Of a stretch of 64,000 bases of DNA, positions 46,601 through 54,777 are shown piece after piece. Every line of letters starts with the position of its first letter. Positions within the stretch are counted from its first letter, which is position 1. Source of the DNA: Euborellia annulipes (taxonomy: Eukaryota > Arthropoda > Insecta > Dermaptera > Anisolabididae). Below the pieces are notes generated by a model. The model was not told the origin of the DNA. It saw only the letters and a program-made list of their open reading frames with translations, and did no database searches. The position numbers and the translations under genes are program-made. Location: assembly GCA_023213315.1 (NCBI GenBank), contig JAKCPI010006311.1, forward strand, positions 1-64,000. The letters run 5' to 3'.

Positions 46601-49600
46601 TCTGTCCCAATAATCTTTAATTTTTTTTAAATTTAAAAATGAATTTATTGTTATTATTAATCACATATTAATTAAGAAATTTTTAAAATAAACTTAGATG
46701 ATTTATTTAAAATTCAACTGTCAAATTAGTTAAGCACTCTTGCACAAGATGGCAGGCTAGTCTAACAGCCGAAAGAATTCGCCTATATAGTGGCCTATAT
46801 TTATAAATTTTTATGCTTTTATAAAAGATACATAATATATAATAACATTTATAAAGTATTTATTATTAAAAGATCAATGGAAATCAACCAAATCCATTAA
46901 ATGATTAGCTACCATGCTGACATCTCTTGGCAAATTTTCGTAATAGGTGTTGTTTTTTGGCTTACTTTTAAAGACACACAACGCCCTCTTCTCGGGAAAA
47001 ACATGCGTAACTTCTACCACCTGAACTCCCTTAAAAAGTAAGCCTAAAAAAAAACACCTATTACGAAAATTTGCCAAGAGATGTCAGAATGGTAGACTAA
47101 TTTTTTCGTTTTTCTTAAACTTTCCATTTGGTTATTTTCTAGCTCTTGCACTCATATCTTCAATTAATTATTATTGTATTATTATTCATAATAAATAAAG
47201 ATTTTTATTATAAAACCTCCAAAACAATTATCAAAAAAACGTTAAGTTTATTTTCCTTTTTTATCATGCGCGTTGACCGAACAACTCACAATTTTCTGAG
47301 CCCTGCCAATGTTATCTTTTAATTTTAACAAAAATAAATAACTAGACTTAATATAAGAACGCATCATAATAATTGCTTCAATTGCAGGTGATCGGACAAA
47401 GTGACCCAGTAGTTGAAGCGAGTTCTCAATTCATCGTTATTTATCTGCAATCCCAGCAACTTGCATCAAAATTAATAAACAATCCACTTTGGTCAAATCC
47501 AACAGCATTAAATTTCCAACATGGATTTTTCATTCGAAATGGTATCGCTGATTTGTTACACAACTGTTGCGAGTGAGTTCTTTTTTTAAACAAATAATTT
47601 CTTTTGTTTAAACGTATTTATTAATTCCAATTGATTTTAGATTGCAATATTTATTTATTGAACAAACGACCGAAGAGTTGGCTCTAGTCATGCAACTGAA
47701 GCTTAAAGCTCTGGCACTTCAATTGATGTATATAGTCAAAGTGAGTAATTCGTCAGCGTTAGCACTTTGTGAACATTTCCTTGGAAAAGTTGAAGAAACT
47801 CAAAGGTAAAATTTTCTTTTTTTATATATAATTTTACAAATTCCCTATTAATTGTTTTTTTTTTTTAAGATTTCTAATGGAATATAGCTGTGATCCCGAT
47901 GATCTCACGCAGAGGCTTTTTCTTGAGATGGAATCTCTTGAGGACACGAAACCTGGGCCCGTAGTACGGCCTCTGTTGGAAATCCTAAGGGGAGCGCCTA
48001 CCGTTGAAGTGCCTCGTCTCAATTCAAGTGTAATTATCCATTTCTTCTTTCTGCTAGCCCGAATTTAGACTCTAGACTATATAATGGCCAACTTTTGTTG
48101 CTTCACATCTAATTAATCCCGGATAAGCTACTTGGCTATAGGTCTGTTCGTTTCGCTTACCATTGAAGTATAATTTAAACATTTTATCTTGCAATTTGTT
48201 CGTTTCATAAGCATAACTTGCATTCTGTTCGGTTGAAACTTGGGCCGGGGGCGATCTCAGCGCCAAGGTTTTAGTAGATGACCACCTTTTGTCGCCATTT
48301 TCTTTCATTCCATTTCGATTAAAATAATATCGACAATAAAAAAAGATAAGTAAGTTTTAGGGTTTATTTTCATTTTTTTTTTAATTAATTTTCTTTATTA
48401 TTACTCTTTTTATTTATTTATGGATCAACGTTATAAAAATATTCGAAACAATCGAAGACAAAAATGAAAATTGAAGGTTAGGTTAGGTTAGGTTATTAAG
48501 AATTCATTTTGCAAGTTCATGATTTCAATCGAACAGATAGCAAAATATAAACAATGCCTTTATTAAGTTGCTAACTTCACAAAGCGTTCCTTATACCTCA
48601 GAGGGAAATGGAAAGGAAGGTAGACACAAAAGTGAACCGGTTATGAACATTGAAAGTGAAATTTGTGGCTAAATTACCAACCGGTGGAGGGCATGAAAAT
48701 TACTACTACTACTACTACTACTACTTATACCTCAGATAGCTAATTAAATGTGAAAAACTCATTTTTTAACACACAAGTTAAACGTGTTGTTGTTTACTAT
48801 ACCGATGATTTGCTAGTTGACTAGAAGAGAAGCCGATATAGTGTTTATTAACACATGTTTTTTTTTTTTATAGTTAAAACGTTCTTCTGCGTCGATTCTT
48901 GAGCCAGCAGAAGAGCTTGAGAAGCCTCTAAAATTCACAGCAGGACTTATGGTTGGAGTACCTCTAGTAGCTGAATTATTCAATATTCGTCTTTTGAATT
49001 TAGTTCATGTTCGAGTTCGTTATCCTGATCAAAATTGGCAATTAATGCGACCACGAAAAGAAGAGGTGCATCCACTTGATCTCGACTCTAAACATGACTG
49101 GAGGTGAGTTGCTATTAATTAAAACTAGAACTAGGAGTTAATAAAGAAAGCTGTTCGAGATTGCGTTAAGGGGGTTCAGGAGCGACGTCTAAACGTACTT
49201 TAAAAAAAACTAGACTATTATAAGGAATTTTTCAATGCGGTTTTTTTTTAAATGAATTAAATTCATAAGAGATTATTGGGACATGGAGCTATAATTTTTT
49301 TTAATGACTTATTAAAAAATTATCGTAATTAATTTTTTTGTTATCAAGCAAATACAAAAAAAAAACAATCTGTCCCAATAATCTTTAATTTTTTTTAAAT
49401 TTAAAAATGAATTTATTGTTATTATTAATCTCATATTAATTAAGAAATTTTTAAAATAAGCTTAGATGATTTATTTAAAAAAACCAACTGTCAAATTAGT
49501 TCAGCATTCTTGCAATAGATGGCAGTCTAGTCTAACAGCTGATCCCCTAATGGCCTATATCTGGCCTATATTTATATATTTTTATGCTTTTATAAAAGAT

Positions 49601-52149
49601 ACATAATATATAATAACATTTATAAAGCATTTATTGTTAAAAGATCAATGAAAATCAACCAAATGCGTTAAATTTTATTAGCTACCATTCTGACATCTCT
49701 TGGCAAATTTTTGAATTACTTGATATTTGGGCATGCTTTTTATGACACACTACGCCATCTTATCGGGGAAAACATGCGTAATACCTTCGCTCCCGTTCCC
49801 CTAAATGTTGTTATCATTCAGATTGTTTCTGACACCGTCTGTCTTTGGACTATTTTATTCATTATTTCAAAAAAAATAAAATTATTTTTATTTTATTTAA
49901 TGAATAATTATTATTTGATAAATCCGGTGCATCTGTATGATGGAGATAGGATAGATCGGTGATCCCGGGGCTATGGGACGTTTGGTAATTAATTCTTTGT
50001 TTTATTCGATCCAACCATCGCCTGTTTCATATCTACCTGCCGAATGCACCTACTTAGAAATTTCCTAAATAAATTTAAATATGGTGAAATTAATTCCTTC
50101 AGATTAATTAATTTGTTTACGTTATTTTAAACGACCAAGAGATAATTTAATGCATTTGGTTGATTTTCATTGATCTTTTAAAAATAAATACTTTATAAAT
50201 GTTATTATATATTATGTATCTTTTATAAAAGCATATAAATATATAGATATAGGCTAAGCCTGGTCGTCCACTGGACGCTACCGCTACAAGGGCGACAACA
50301 AGAGACGCGACAACACGCGACAAGGGTCGTCCACTGCACGCTACTTCGCGCTACATTTGACATAAAATATCATATAAATTTCTAACCAATAAATAAAACA
50401 AATCCATATAATTTTAATAAATAATTAAATTGAAATATAAAACCAAGATAAAAATGTCCTAATTTATATTTATTTTCGCTAAATTTTCAAATAATCTTAT
50501 TTTAAAATTCTTTATATTCTGGGATGAAGGTTATTTTAAATAGACCTCGAAGAGCCGCAGTTACTTCACCAAATCACTCAATGTGAAAAACAAAAATGTA
50601 TAATTTTATCAATTTAATATATATATACAGTATATCACAAAAAATTGTAATGTCGACTATAAAAGAATAAGTAAGTGTTGAATATAAAATAAATTACACA
50701 TACTCTATGTTTATCTTTAAAGGTCCTGACGGTGATGAAAAATCGAAACTGATATTTGCAAAGCAGTCGATTCTTGAAACAGTTAATAAAAAATTTAAAA
50801 AATTTATGAAAATTCATTTAAACACACACTCACCGAACAAACAGTGATTGATGAAGTAACTACGGCTCTTTGATGTCTATTTAATCTTATTTTGTCCCAC
50901 AAATTAAATATCGACATTTTGGTCTTTGTTTTATTCAATTCCATCAATTTTATTAAGAAAAAACAAAGTGTTGCGGTTTTTTTTTGCCGGTGAGAGTATT
51001 TTAGGTTAGAAAAACAAAGGGTTAGACGCTACAACGCGCTACAGATCCCATTTTTTGGGATCTGTAGCGCCTTGTCGCTCGAAGCGCGTTGTAGCGTGAT
51101 GTCGCGCGCTTCTAGTGGACGAGCTTCAATTGATTCACACACATTGGGATCTGTAGCATGTTGTAGCGCTTGTAGCGGTAGCGCGTTGTCGCGTCCAGTG
51201 GACGACCAGCCTAATAGGGGGATCGGCTGTTAGACTAGCGTGCCATCTTTTGCAAGAGTGCTGAACTATTTGACACATATATATATATTCTTTGTTTTTA
51301 CTCACATAACCCAGGGAAACCCCACATATAAACCCAACCTCAATTTGACACATAATTTTTAAATATATCTACTAAGCTAGTTGACTATGACTTTTGAGTC
51401 TTTTCACATCTAAGTTATTATTCACGTTATTATTCAAGTTAGTATTCACATCGCCTGCCATCTTTTGCAAGAGTGCTGAACTATTCGACACATAATTTTT
51501 AAATATATCTACTAAGCTAGTTGACTATGACTTTGGAGTCTTTTCACATCTAGTAAAGCTAATCATATGATTAAATAAGAGCCCAAATCGTAGTTAACTA
51601 GCTAAGACCCAAAAGGCTGAAATTAGCAACACAAGCCTTGTTTATTTATTTTTTGGAAATTTTTAAATTAATTTTAATAATTTTTATAAATGATTCCTTT
51701 ATTAACTTCACAAAACTTCCTCGGATGGCTAATTATATGTGAAAAAACTCATTTTTTAACAATTAAGTTGAAAGTATTCTTGTTGACTATATCTGTCGGA
51801 TAATTTTGCTAGTTGACTAGAAGTGAAGCAACCGGCTCTTCTTCTTCTATATTTACTTAGTCTCGTTGGGGGGACGAAATTTCGAAATGAAAACACTTGA
51901 TTGAATATTTGTAGGCTCGAGACGACGGTATTGATCACCCATCAGTATGTGTGGACTGAAGCAGCGCCCGTGGAATTGAGTTTAGTTTTGGACGCGAGTG
52001 AATTCGAGGCCGCGAGTTCATCGATGGCTTTGAGGAGAATCCAAGCTGCAAACGCCTCAACGAAAACGTTCACGGAACCTTGGCTGGTGGCCTTGTCGAA
52101 ACCTGTCAAGGTGTGCGTCAGTCCCAAGCCAATCAAGAGAGGAATTTAA
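34631..52149 (+). CDS. INTS4: Integrator complex subunit 4, 18 exons
   Basis: Exons: 34631-34693, 35016-35162, 35232-35360, 36948-37094, 37173-37337, 38690-38829, 39805-40084, 41737-42009, 42170-42388, 42466-42588, 42657-42792, 44462-44598, 44671-44814, 47388-47572, 47641-47805, 47870-48029, 48874-49103, 51915-52149. The joined frame gives 1025 aa (human 963). The first two thirds are HEAT repeats; family-diagnostic stretches are RLVDDAFRRIC, TLDKKM, CGALIHALEDE and DFLVDMFNDEI. The C-terminal beta domain has GLMVGVPLVAE, TEAAPVELSLVL and ends SKPVKVCVSPKP. INTS4 scaffolds the Integrator cleavage module with INTS9 and INTS11, which processes snRNA 3' ends and attenuates RNA polymerase II. Start: the MAALLKKR N-terminus matches the family. 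Exon 8 carries a low-complexity Asn/Ser/Gly insert. Introns are either 64-160 bp or over 300 bp; all but one of the latter hold repeats. Confidence 0.96.
35788..35882. repeat. Perfect 28-bp inverted repeat, INTS4 intron 3
   Basis: Arms 35788-35815 and 35855-35882 are exact reverse complements (containing AAATTCAAGTACACAAGG) around a 39-nt AT-rich loop. The hAT MITE at 35886 starts just three bases beyond. Confidence 0.75.
35886..36053. mobile_element. hAT MITE with 8-bp target duplication TCCTATCT
   Basis: 168 bp; exact TCCTATCT at 35878-35885 and 36054-36061. Ends CAGTGGCTCCCAACC and, inverted, CAGCGGTTCCCAACC are classical animal hAT termini. CGCGGCCCA-type sequence lies inside both ends. 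Confidence 0.9.
36530..36665 (+). repeat. A-rich AAAAGCATAAAA repeat, truncated
   Basis: AAGACCGGACAAAAAAGGAC start and GCATCTCATAAGCAACTT match the first part of the element at 16635; it breaks into a G10 run. Confidence 0.55.
37675..38263 (+). mobile_element. SINE A, full length, itself split by an hAT MITE
   Basis: The head GGTGTAGTTGGTAGCGCGCC and B-box GGGTTCGGATCCC are the best tRNA match of all copies. It ends in A13. Flanks CGTCAAATTT and CGCCAAATTT form a 10-bp target duplication with one mismatch. Interrupted at GTATAAAG by the element 37849-38173. Confidence 0.85.
37849..38173. mobile_element. hAT MITE, 8-bp target duplication GTATAAAG, inside the SINE
   Basis: 325 bp; exact GTATAAAG at 37841-37848 and 38174-38181. 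Ends CAGTGATTGCCGCG and, inverted, CAGTGTTTCCCAACC. Internal GGTGCCGCGAGA repeats. A reversed right-end fragment occurs at about 40700-40757. Confidence 0.85.
38907..39660. mobile_element. hAT MITE, 8-bp target duplication AATCCAAA, INTS4 intron 6
   Basis: 754 bp; exact AATCCAAA at 38899-38906 and 39661-39668. Ends CAGTGGCGTCCCAGG and, inverted, CACTAGCGGTCCCAGG. G8 follows the left end and a G11..C block precedes the right end. A SINE A fragment (B-box reversed) sits at about 39425-39480. Confidence 0.8.
40165..40570. repeat. Helitron-like start, SINE head and repeat tail
   Basis: 40165-40260 resembles the Helitron at 13075 (GTCCGTCTGTCACG, CAACTTCC, AATTTTGAAA). 40352-40440 is a SINE A head (GGCGTAGTTGGTAGCGCGCC), and 40441-40570 matches 10150-10290. 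Lies in INTS4 intron 7. Confidence 0.5.
40700..41700. repeat. hAT fragment and a repeat with GGGGAAGAYGC motifs
   Basis: 40700-40757 is a hAT right end (CCGGTTGGGAACCACTG). GGGGAAGACGC or GGGGAAGATGCC recurs near 40791, 41382 and 41571 and reversed near 41360. 41200-41330 is a reversed relative of 1140-1260 (ACCACCACAAC). Still INTS4 intron 7. Confidence 0.4.
42897..43316. mobile_element. Tc1/mariner-like MITE, TA target, INTS4 intron 11
   Basis: Flanked by TA (42895-42896, 43317-43318). Ends CCGTCTTTTTCCGAAAATAAG-type (42897-42917) are near-perfect inverted repeats of 43296-43316, with extra GGGCTTATTTTCGG copies inside both arms. Confidence 0.7.
43425..43960. other. Repeat remnants in INTS4 intron 11
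   Basis: 43470-43550 is a right-end fragment of the CATGGGCGTAACTAG MITE family (CTAGTTACGTCTATG). The stretch 43560-43700 has CTAGGA..TCCTAG inverted pieces. A G18 run lies near 43889-43904. Confidence 0.4.
45238..45790. repeat. Snap-back repeat split by a TTA-target MITE
   Basis: Left arm 45238-45305 (ATCATAGACCACATTTTTG..TTTCGACTGCTTA) and right arm 45733-45809 (AATAAGCAGTCGAAACGTTG..GTGGTCTATGAT) are reverse complements of over 65 bp. On the plus strand TTGAGAA, a 7-bp stem (CGGCTGC/GCAGTCG) and AAACGTT form a decayed hammerhead-like order. Lies in INTS4 intron 13. Confidence 0.65.
45306..45696. mobile_element. MITE with TTA target duplication, GGGGC..ACGTCACAC ends
   Basis: 391 bp; TTA at 45303-45305 and 45697-45699. 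26-bp inverted ends (GGGGCCATCCATTAATTACG left; GGGGCGATCCATAAATTACG right, inverted). 3-bp TTA targets suggest PIF/Harbinger. G-run tracts lie inside. A related left end is at 19014. Confidence 0.75.
45945..46135. repeat. Snap-back repeat with facing hammerhead-like motifs
   Basis: Outer arms TTCAATTGCCGACG and complement surround two facing copies of CTGAGGA, stem II, AAAACGTC: minus 45989-45957 and plus 46076-46108. Stem II is GGGCGC/GCGTCC or GCGTTC. Both lack the conserved G of GAAA, so the change predates the inversion or is a family variant. Confidence 0.6.
46355..47095. mobile_element. TTAA MITE (host) split by another copy of its own family
   Basis: 46351-46410 (TTAAGGGGGTTCAGGAGGTA to TTGTGTGTC) and 47035-47095 (AAAGTAAGCC to GCCAAGAGATGTCAGAATGG) are consecutive parts of one reversed copy; the joint in other copies lies at the same point, and TTAA there is the target of the inner element. 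Confidence 0.7.
46415..47030 (+). mobile_element. TTAA MITE, complete, nested in its own family
   Basis: 616 bp between TTAA 46411-46414 and 47031-47034. Ends GAGGGTTCAGGAGCG and, inverted, GGGAGTTCAGGTGGT. Internal sequence as in 30120-30749. INTS4 intron 13. Confidence 0.75.
48139..48540. mobile_element. Interspersed repeat copy 2 with (TTAGG)n run
   Basis: Shares TCTGTTCGTTTCGCTT, AAAATAATATCGACA and AAAAATATTCGAAACAATC with 361-770, in order. The telomere-like run at 48475-48496 is four units of GGTTA. INTS4 intron 16. Confidence 0.65.
48548..48850. repeat. Third copy of the repeat at 13000 and 51590, with an insertion
   Basis: CTTTATTAAGTTGCTAAC, AGCTAATTAAATGTGAAAAA and TTTGCTAGTTGACTAGAAG align with 51600-51830 and with the repeat surrounding the Helitron at 13075. 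Confidence 0.6.
48603..48723 (+). mobile_element. 5'-truncated retroposon with (TAC)n tail and 13-bp target duplication
   Basis: 121 bp flanked by exact CTTATACCTCAGA (48590-48602 and 48724-48736). The inserted piece ends in about eight TAC units (48700-48723). Microsatellite-like 3' tails and long duplications suggest a LINE or LINE-mobilised sequence. Coding content not recognised. Confidence 0.65.
49170..49800 (+). mobile_element. TTAA MITE, nearly intact, INTS4 intron 17
   Basis: TTAA at 49166-49169; at the right end the target is CTAA (mutated). Left end GGGGGTTCAGGAGCG; right end GCTCCCGTTCCCC. Same family as 30120. Confidence 0.75.
50130..51290. mobile_element. Partial reversed TTAA MITE interrupted by a TAA-target element
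   Basis: 50145-50254 and 51212-51275 are consecutive reversed MITE sequence (GATCTTTTAAAAATAAATAC.., GGCTGTTAGACTAGCGTGCC). The copy lacks its left end. Confidence 0.6.
50258..51211. mobile_element. PIF/Harbinger-like element, TAA target duplication, no transposase
   Basis: 954 bp; TAA at 50255-50257 and 51212-51214. Ends GCCTGGTCGTCCACTGGACG and, inverted, GGCTGGTCGTCCACTGGACG. Subterminal regions hold many CGCTAC/GTAGCG and GCGACA/TGTCGC units, and a perfect hairpin AGATCCCATTTTTTGGGATCT near 51044-51064 (21 bases, palindromic). Such subterminal repeats are usual transposase binding sites. Confidence 0.75.
51340..51555. repeat. Tandem duplication, about 140-bp spacing
   Basis: ACACATAATTTTTAAATATA through TTGACTATGACTTT and GAGTCTTTTCACATCTA occurs at 51344-51413 and again at 51489-51553 with a few differences. 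Confidence 0.65.
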
Positions 52150-52187
52150 GTATTTTATATTTTTACTATCTATATATATATTTTTAA

Positions 52188-52193
52188 AATAAA
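52188..52193 (+). promoter_or_regulatory. INTS4 poly(A) signal AATAAA
   Basis: AATAAA lies 39 nt after the INTS4 stop codon in AT-rich DNA, followed by T-rich sequence. It is the first canonical hexamer downstream of the stop. Confidence 0.6.
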
Positions 52194-52384
52194 TGAAATA
52201 TTTTTTATTTTTTATTATTAATACAATTCTATTTTTTTTTAAATCTTTCTAGAGATTATCCTTTCCCTTTGATTCCATTCTTGGTCTTTAATTGTTGATC
52301 CTATCCATGGAATTTAGGTATGTTTACTAATTTCACATTTAATAATATCTTTTCTTCAGCACATTACAGTTATTGAGGTCATTA

Positions 52385-52800
52385 ACGTTAGGCCGGATCC
52401 AGACGGGGGTAATGTGTAATGTAATGTGTACGTGAAATGTAACGCGAATAGACTCGGCACAGGAAATCATGTTGCTACTAACATGCTGAATAGGAGGCTC
52501 GTGATAGCTGGTGCTGCTTTTATTCATATGTATTTATTAACTGAAGACCGGAAAAAACGGTCGACTCTTATTTACTTTTCCCTCTTTCCCTTCGTCACTC
52601 CATATCATAAACGTCCACACGACACAACCGTCACGAACGCCGACATTAGCTTCCCGTCTCAAGCGAGAAAAATTTATATCATTTGCAATTGGCTACCAAT
52701 TTGCTGTAAATTTAGCGTCTATATTGTTTATTATTTTGTTGTACCGAGGACACCCACCCAAGATTTCGTCGTGCTTGGCATTGCTTGATTGCTTCTCTAA
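52385..52800 (+). mobile_element. Possible PIF/Harbinger 5' remnant with short frame
   Basis: TTA followed by GGCCGGATCCAGACGGGGG resembles Harbinger ends. A frame from 52426 includes MLNRRLVIAGAAFIHMY and a charged segment, reminiscent of the Arg-rich start of Harbinger nucleases, but no catalytic block follows and no right end was found. Confidence 0.3.
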
Positions 52801-52884
52801 TACGTTGCCAGGCCTCCCGGCCACTACAGACAATCGGTCGATTGACAAATGGAAATTATCGAATCAGATAGATAGGTTTTTTAT

Positions 52885-53000
52885 TTAACTGTAATAAACT
52901 TGTGTCAAAGCCATCTTTGGAGCTGTTAGATGTCATTATGTACATTTGCAAACAGCTCCGAGGATGGCTTTGACCAAAGCCGAAACGTCAGTTGGTAGAA
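52885..53000. repeat. Snap-back repeat with hammerhead-like motif
   Basis: GTCAAAGCCATC..GGAGCTGTT (52897-52926) and AACAGCTCC..GATGGCTTTGAC (52951-52974) are inverted arms. The plus-strand motif is listed separately. Confidence 0.6.
52953..52994 (+). ncRNA. Hammerhead ribozyme-like motif, one core change
   Basis: CCGAGGA (52958-52964) differs from CUGANGA by U to C at the second base. Stem II is a perfect 6-bp GGCTTT/AAAGCC with loop GACC. GAAACGTC follows at 52982-52989. Stem I has 5 pairs (CAGCT 52953-52957 with AGTTG 52990-52994). All helices are present, so the fold is credible, but the core change should impair cleavage. Confidence 0.55.
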
Positions 53001-53116
53001 ATATATTTTTTAAAGAAAACAATACTGGATGCGTTTTCTTCAAACTTTCAAATTCCACCAGCCATAAAATAACCTTATACTAACTAAAATGTTATAACGA
53101 TCGTATTGGCATCTAC

Positions 53117-53182
53117 TCAGGGGCTCGCATCTTGTGGGTTCGAAGGGACCACGAGTTACCCGAACATTTATTTCTTCTTCAC
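53117..53182 (+). repeat. Family B retroposon fragment
   Basis: CAGGGGCTCGCATCTTGTGGG and CCACGAGTTACCCGA match the head of family B (two adjacent parts); the rest is absent. Confidence 0.5.
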
Positions 53183-53322
53183 CAGGGGCGTATATAGAAA
53201 TTTTCCTGCGGAAAAAGTTGTTGCGCTGATGTCTGTATATCCCTATATATGTATATGTGTTTGGGAAATTTCGGGGGGGGGCCCAGGCCCCCCCTCCCCC
53301 CCCCCCCTTATATACGCCCCTG
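53183..53322. mobile_element. hAT MITE, 8-bp target duplication TTCTTCAC
   Basis: 140 bp; exact TTCTTCAC at 53175-53182 and 53323-53330. Ends CAGGGGCGTATATAG and, inverted, CAGGGGCGTATATAAG. G7 and C runs inside the right half. Longer sibling at 58847-59104. Confidence 0.85.
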
Positions 53323-53330
53323 TTCTTCAC

Positions 53331-54270
53331 CCTTGTCAATAGTCCTTGTTTTTTCTCTCTCATAAAAATAATAACTTAGCAAAGGTAAAGAAAGAAGAAA
53401 AAATATTTTTGAAAAAGTTTTTATTTATTTTCTTTATATTGATTTATAAGGTATAATTTTTAATTTAAATCCATCCTTGAAATTTGGACGGGAATTTTAG
53501 TTTTTTTTTATTTTCATATTACTCATAGTTCTTGTTTTTTTAGCTGTGTTCAATAAATATATAGTTCTATAAATAAAGTAACAATTAAAAAAATAATAAA
53601 AGCCAAGATAATCGTAGGCGCTTTTTTCTTATATCCTTTTTTTCTTTTTTAATATAATGCAATAATCTAGACTAGATAAGAGCTTATCTTAAATTACAAT
53701 AAAATGAGACAAGGATATATTTTGTTTTTTTTTTTAATTTTTTTAATAAAAAATAAATTTAAATAAAATTTTCCTTTTCAAAGTCACTGTGCAGGATAAT
53801 TTGAAAAAATTTTCAAATACGTATATTACACTTAACTAACATAAATAACAAATATGGAATATTTTTTTTTTAGCTGAAATTTTAAATTTTTTTTTTTTTC
53901 AATAATTAAATAAAAAAAAAAACACTTATATTGAATTTTGACTAGGTTTCCAGAAGGACCTGAAAACGAACAAATAAAATAATTAGTAAATGAATAATAA
54001 TAATAAATACGCTGGTAAGGAAAAGGGCTGAGGCAAAGTGTCTCTAATATCCGAGGAGCCCCCCCCCCCCCCCGGTGCAAGTTTCAGATATTCTTTAATT
54101 GAATGATAGAGGATACAATTTCTGTAACTGCAGGGAGTTGCCCCACGCCAACGGAGAAATCTCTATGCTTGATTAGAACGGAGTTTTTCCTGCTGGGATC
54201 CAATTATATGTTTTTCATTATTACTGTATGGACCAAAATGTGAAATATATAGCCTAATTCTTTATTTATC
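53331..54270. other. Non-coding AT-rich region
   Basis: Many A and T runs and a C15 run near 54060. No gene or complete element recognised. Confidence 0.4.
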
Positions 54271-54274
54271 AAAA

Positions 54275-54425
54275 CTAGGGCCGACGTTTCGGTCACATAT
54301 GGGACCATCTTCAGGGCCAGGTTAATGTCCGAAATAAATATATATCGTCGTATTTATTTCAGATTTGAAGATGGTCCCATATGGGACCGAAACGTTGGCC
54401 CTGGTTTTGATAATAAAATGAAATA
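54275..54425. repeat. Snap-back repeat with facing hammerhead motifs
   Basis: Outer arms AAAACTAGGGCC.. (54271-54282) and ..GGCCCTGGTTTT (54397-54408). Inside are a minus-strand hammerhead (54318-54279) and a plus-strand mirror (54365-54398) with TTGAAGA and GAAACGTTGG, which has lost the first C and the GTC triplet. Confidence 0.7.
54279..54318 (-). ncRNA. Hammerhead ribozyme motif, intact core and stems
   Basis: Read on the minus strand: GGCC (stem I, 54318-54315), CTGAAGA (54314-54308), stem II GGTCCC ATAT GTGACC (54306-54291, five of six pairs), GAAACGTC (54290-54283), then GGCC (54282-54279), which closes stem I with 4 pairs. Every conserved core base of a type I hammerhead is present, with the palindromic ACGT helix III seen in Penelope-type hammerheads, which work best as dimers. 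Cleavage would fall after GTC. No Penelope reverse-transcriptase frame is nearby. Confidence 0.65.
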
Positions 54426-54470
54426 AAAATTAGCTGCACGCTCATTTTTTCTACGAAATTTAAATATCAA

Positions 54471-54606
54471 ACTTCTTCTTCTGTCCTCGCCTTATTCCCG
54501 CGATGCGGGGTCGGCGGACCTCACTTTTTCCCTCTAACCCTATCATGTGTTTTTGCGACCGAGAAGGAGAGAACAAGCCGGCCCGTCGCACGGTCTGGCG
54601 CCTGAT
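54471..54606 (-). mobile_element. Family B retroposon, 16-bp target duplication
   Basis: Exact GAAATTTAAATATCAA at 54455-54470 and 54607-54622. The tail is (GAA)n (CTTCTTCTTC on the plus strand). It is 5'-truncated relative to 14042. Clean duplications mark it as relatively recent. Confidence 0.85.
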
Positions 54607-54777
54607 GAAATTTAAATATCAACATTCAGCTATAAACCTCCTTCGAGTATAATTCTTTATTTAAAAAAAAAAAAAAAACCTCTGATCATCAAGATCTAAC
54701 GAGCCATTTCTCCTGATGATAGGAGGCGTCTAGATCGAAAATACTAGAGCTTTGTTAATTAAAATTAATTATACAAA

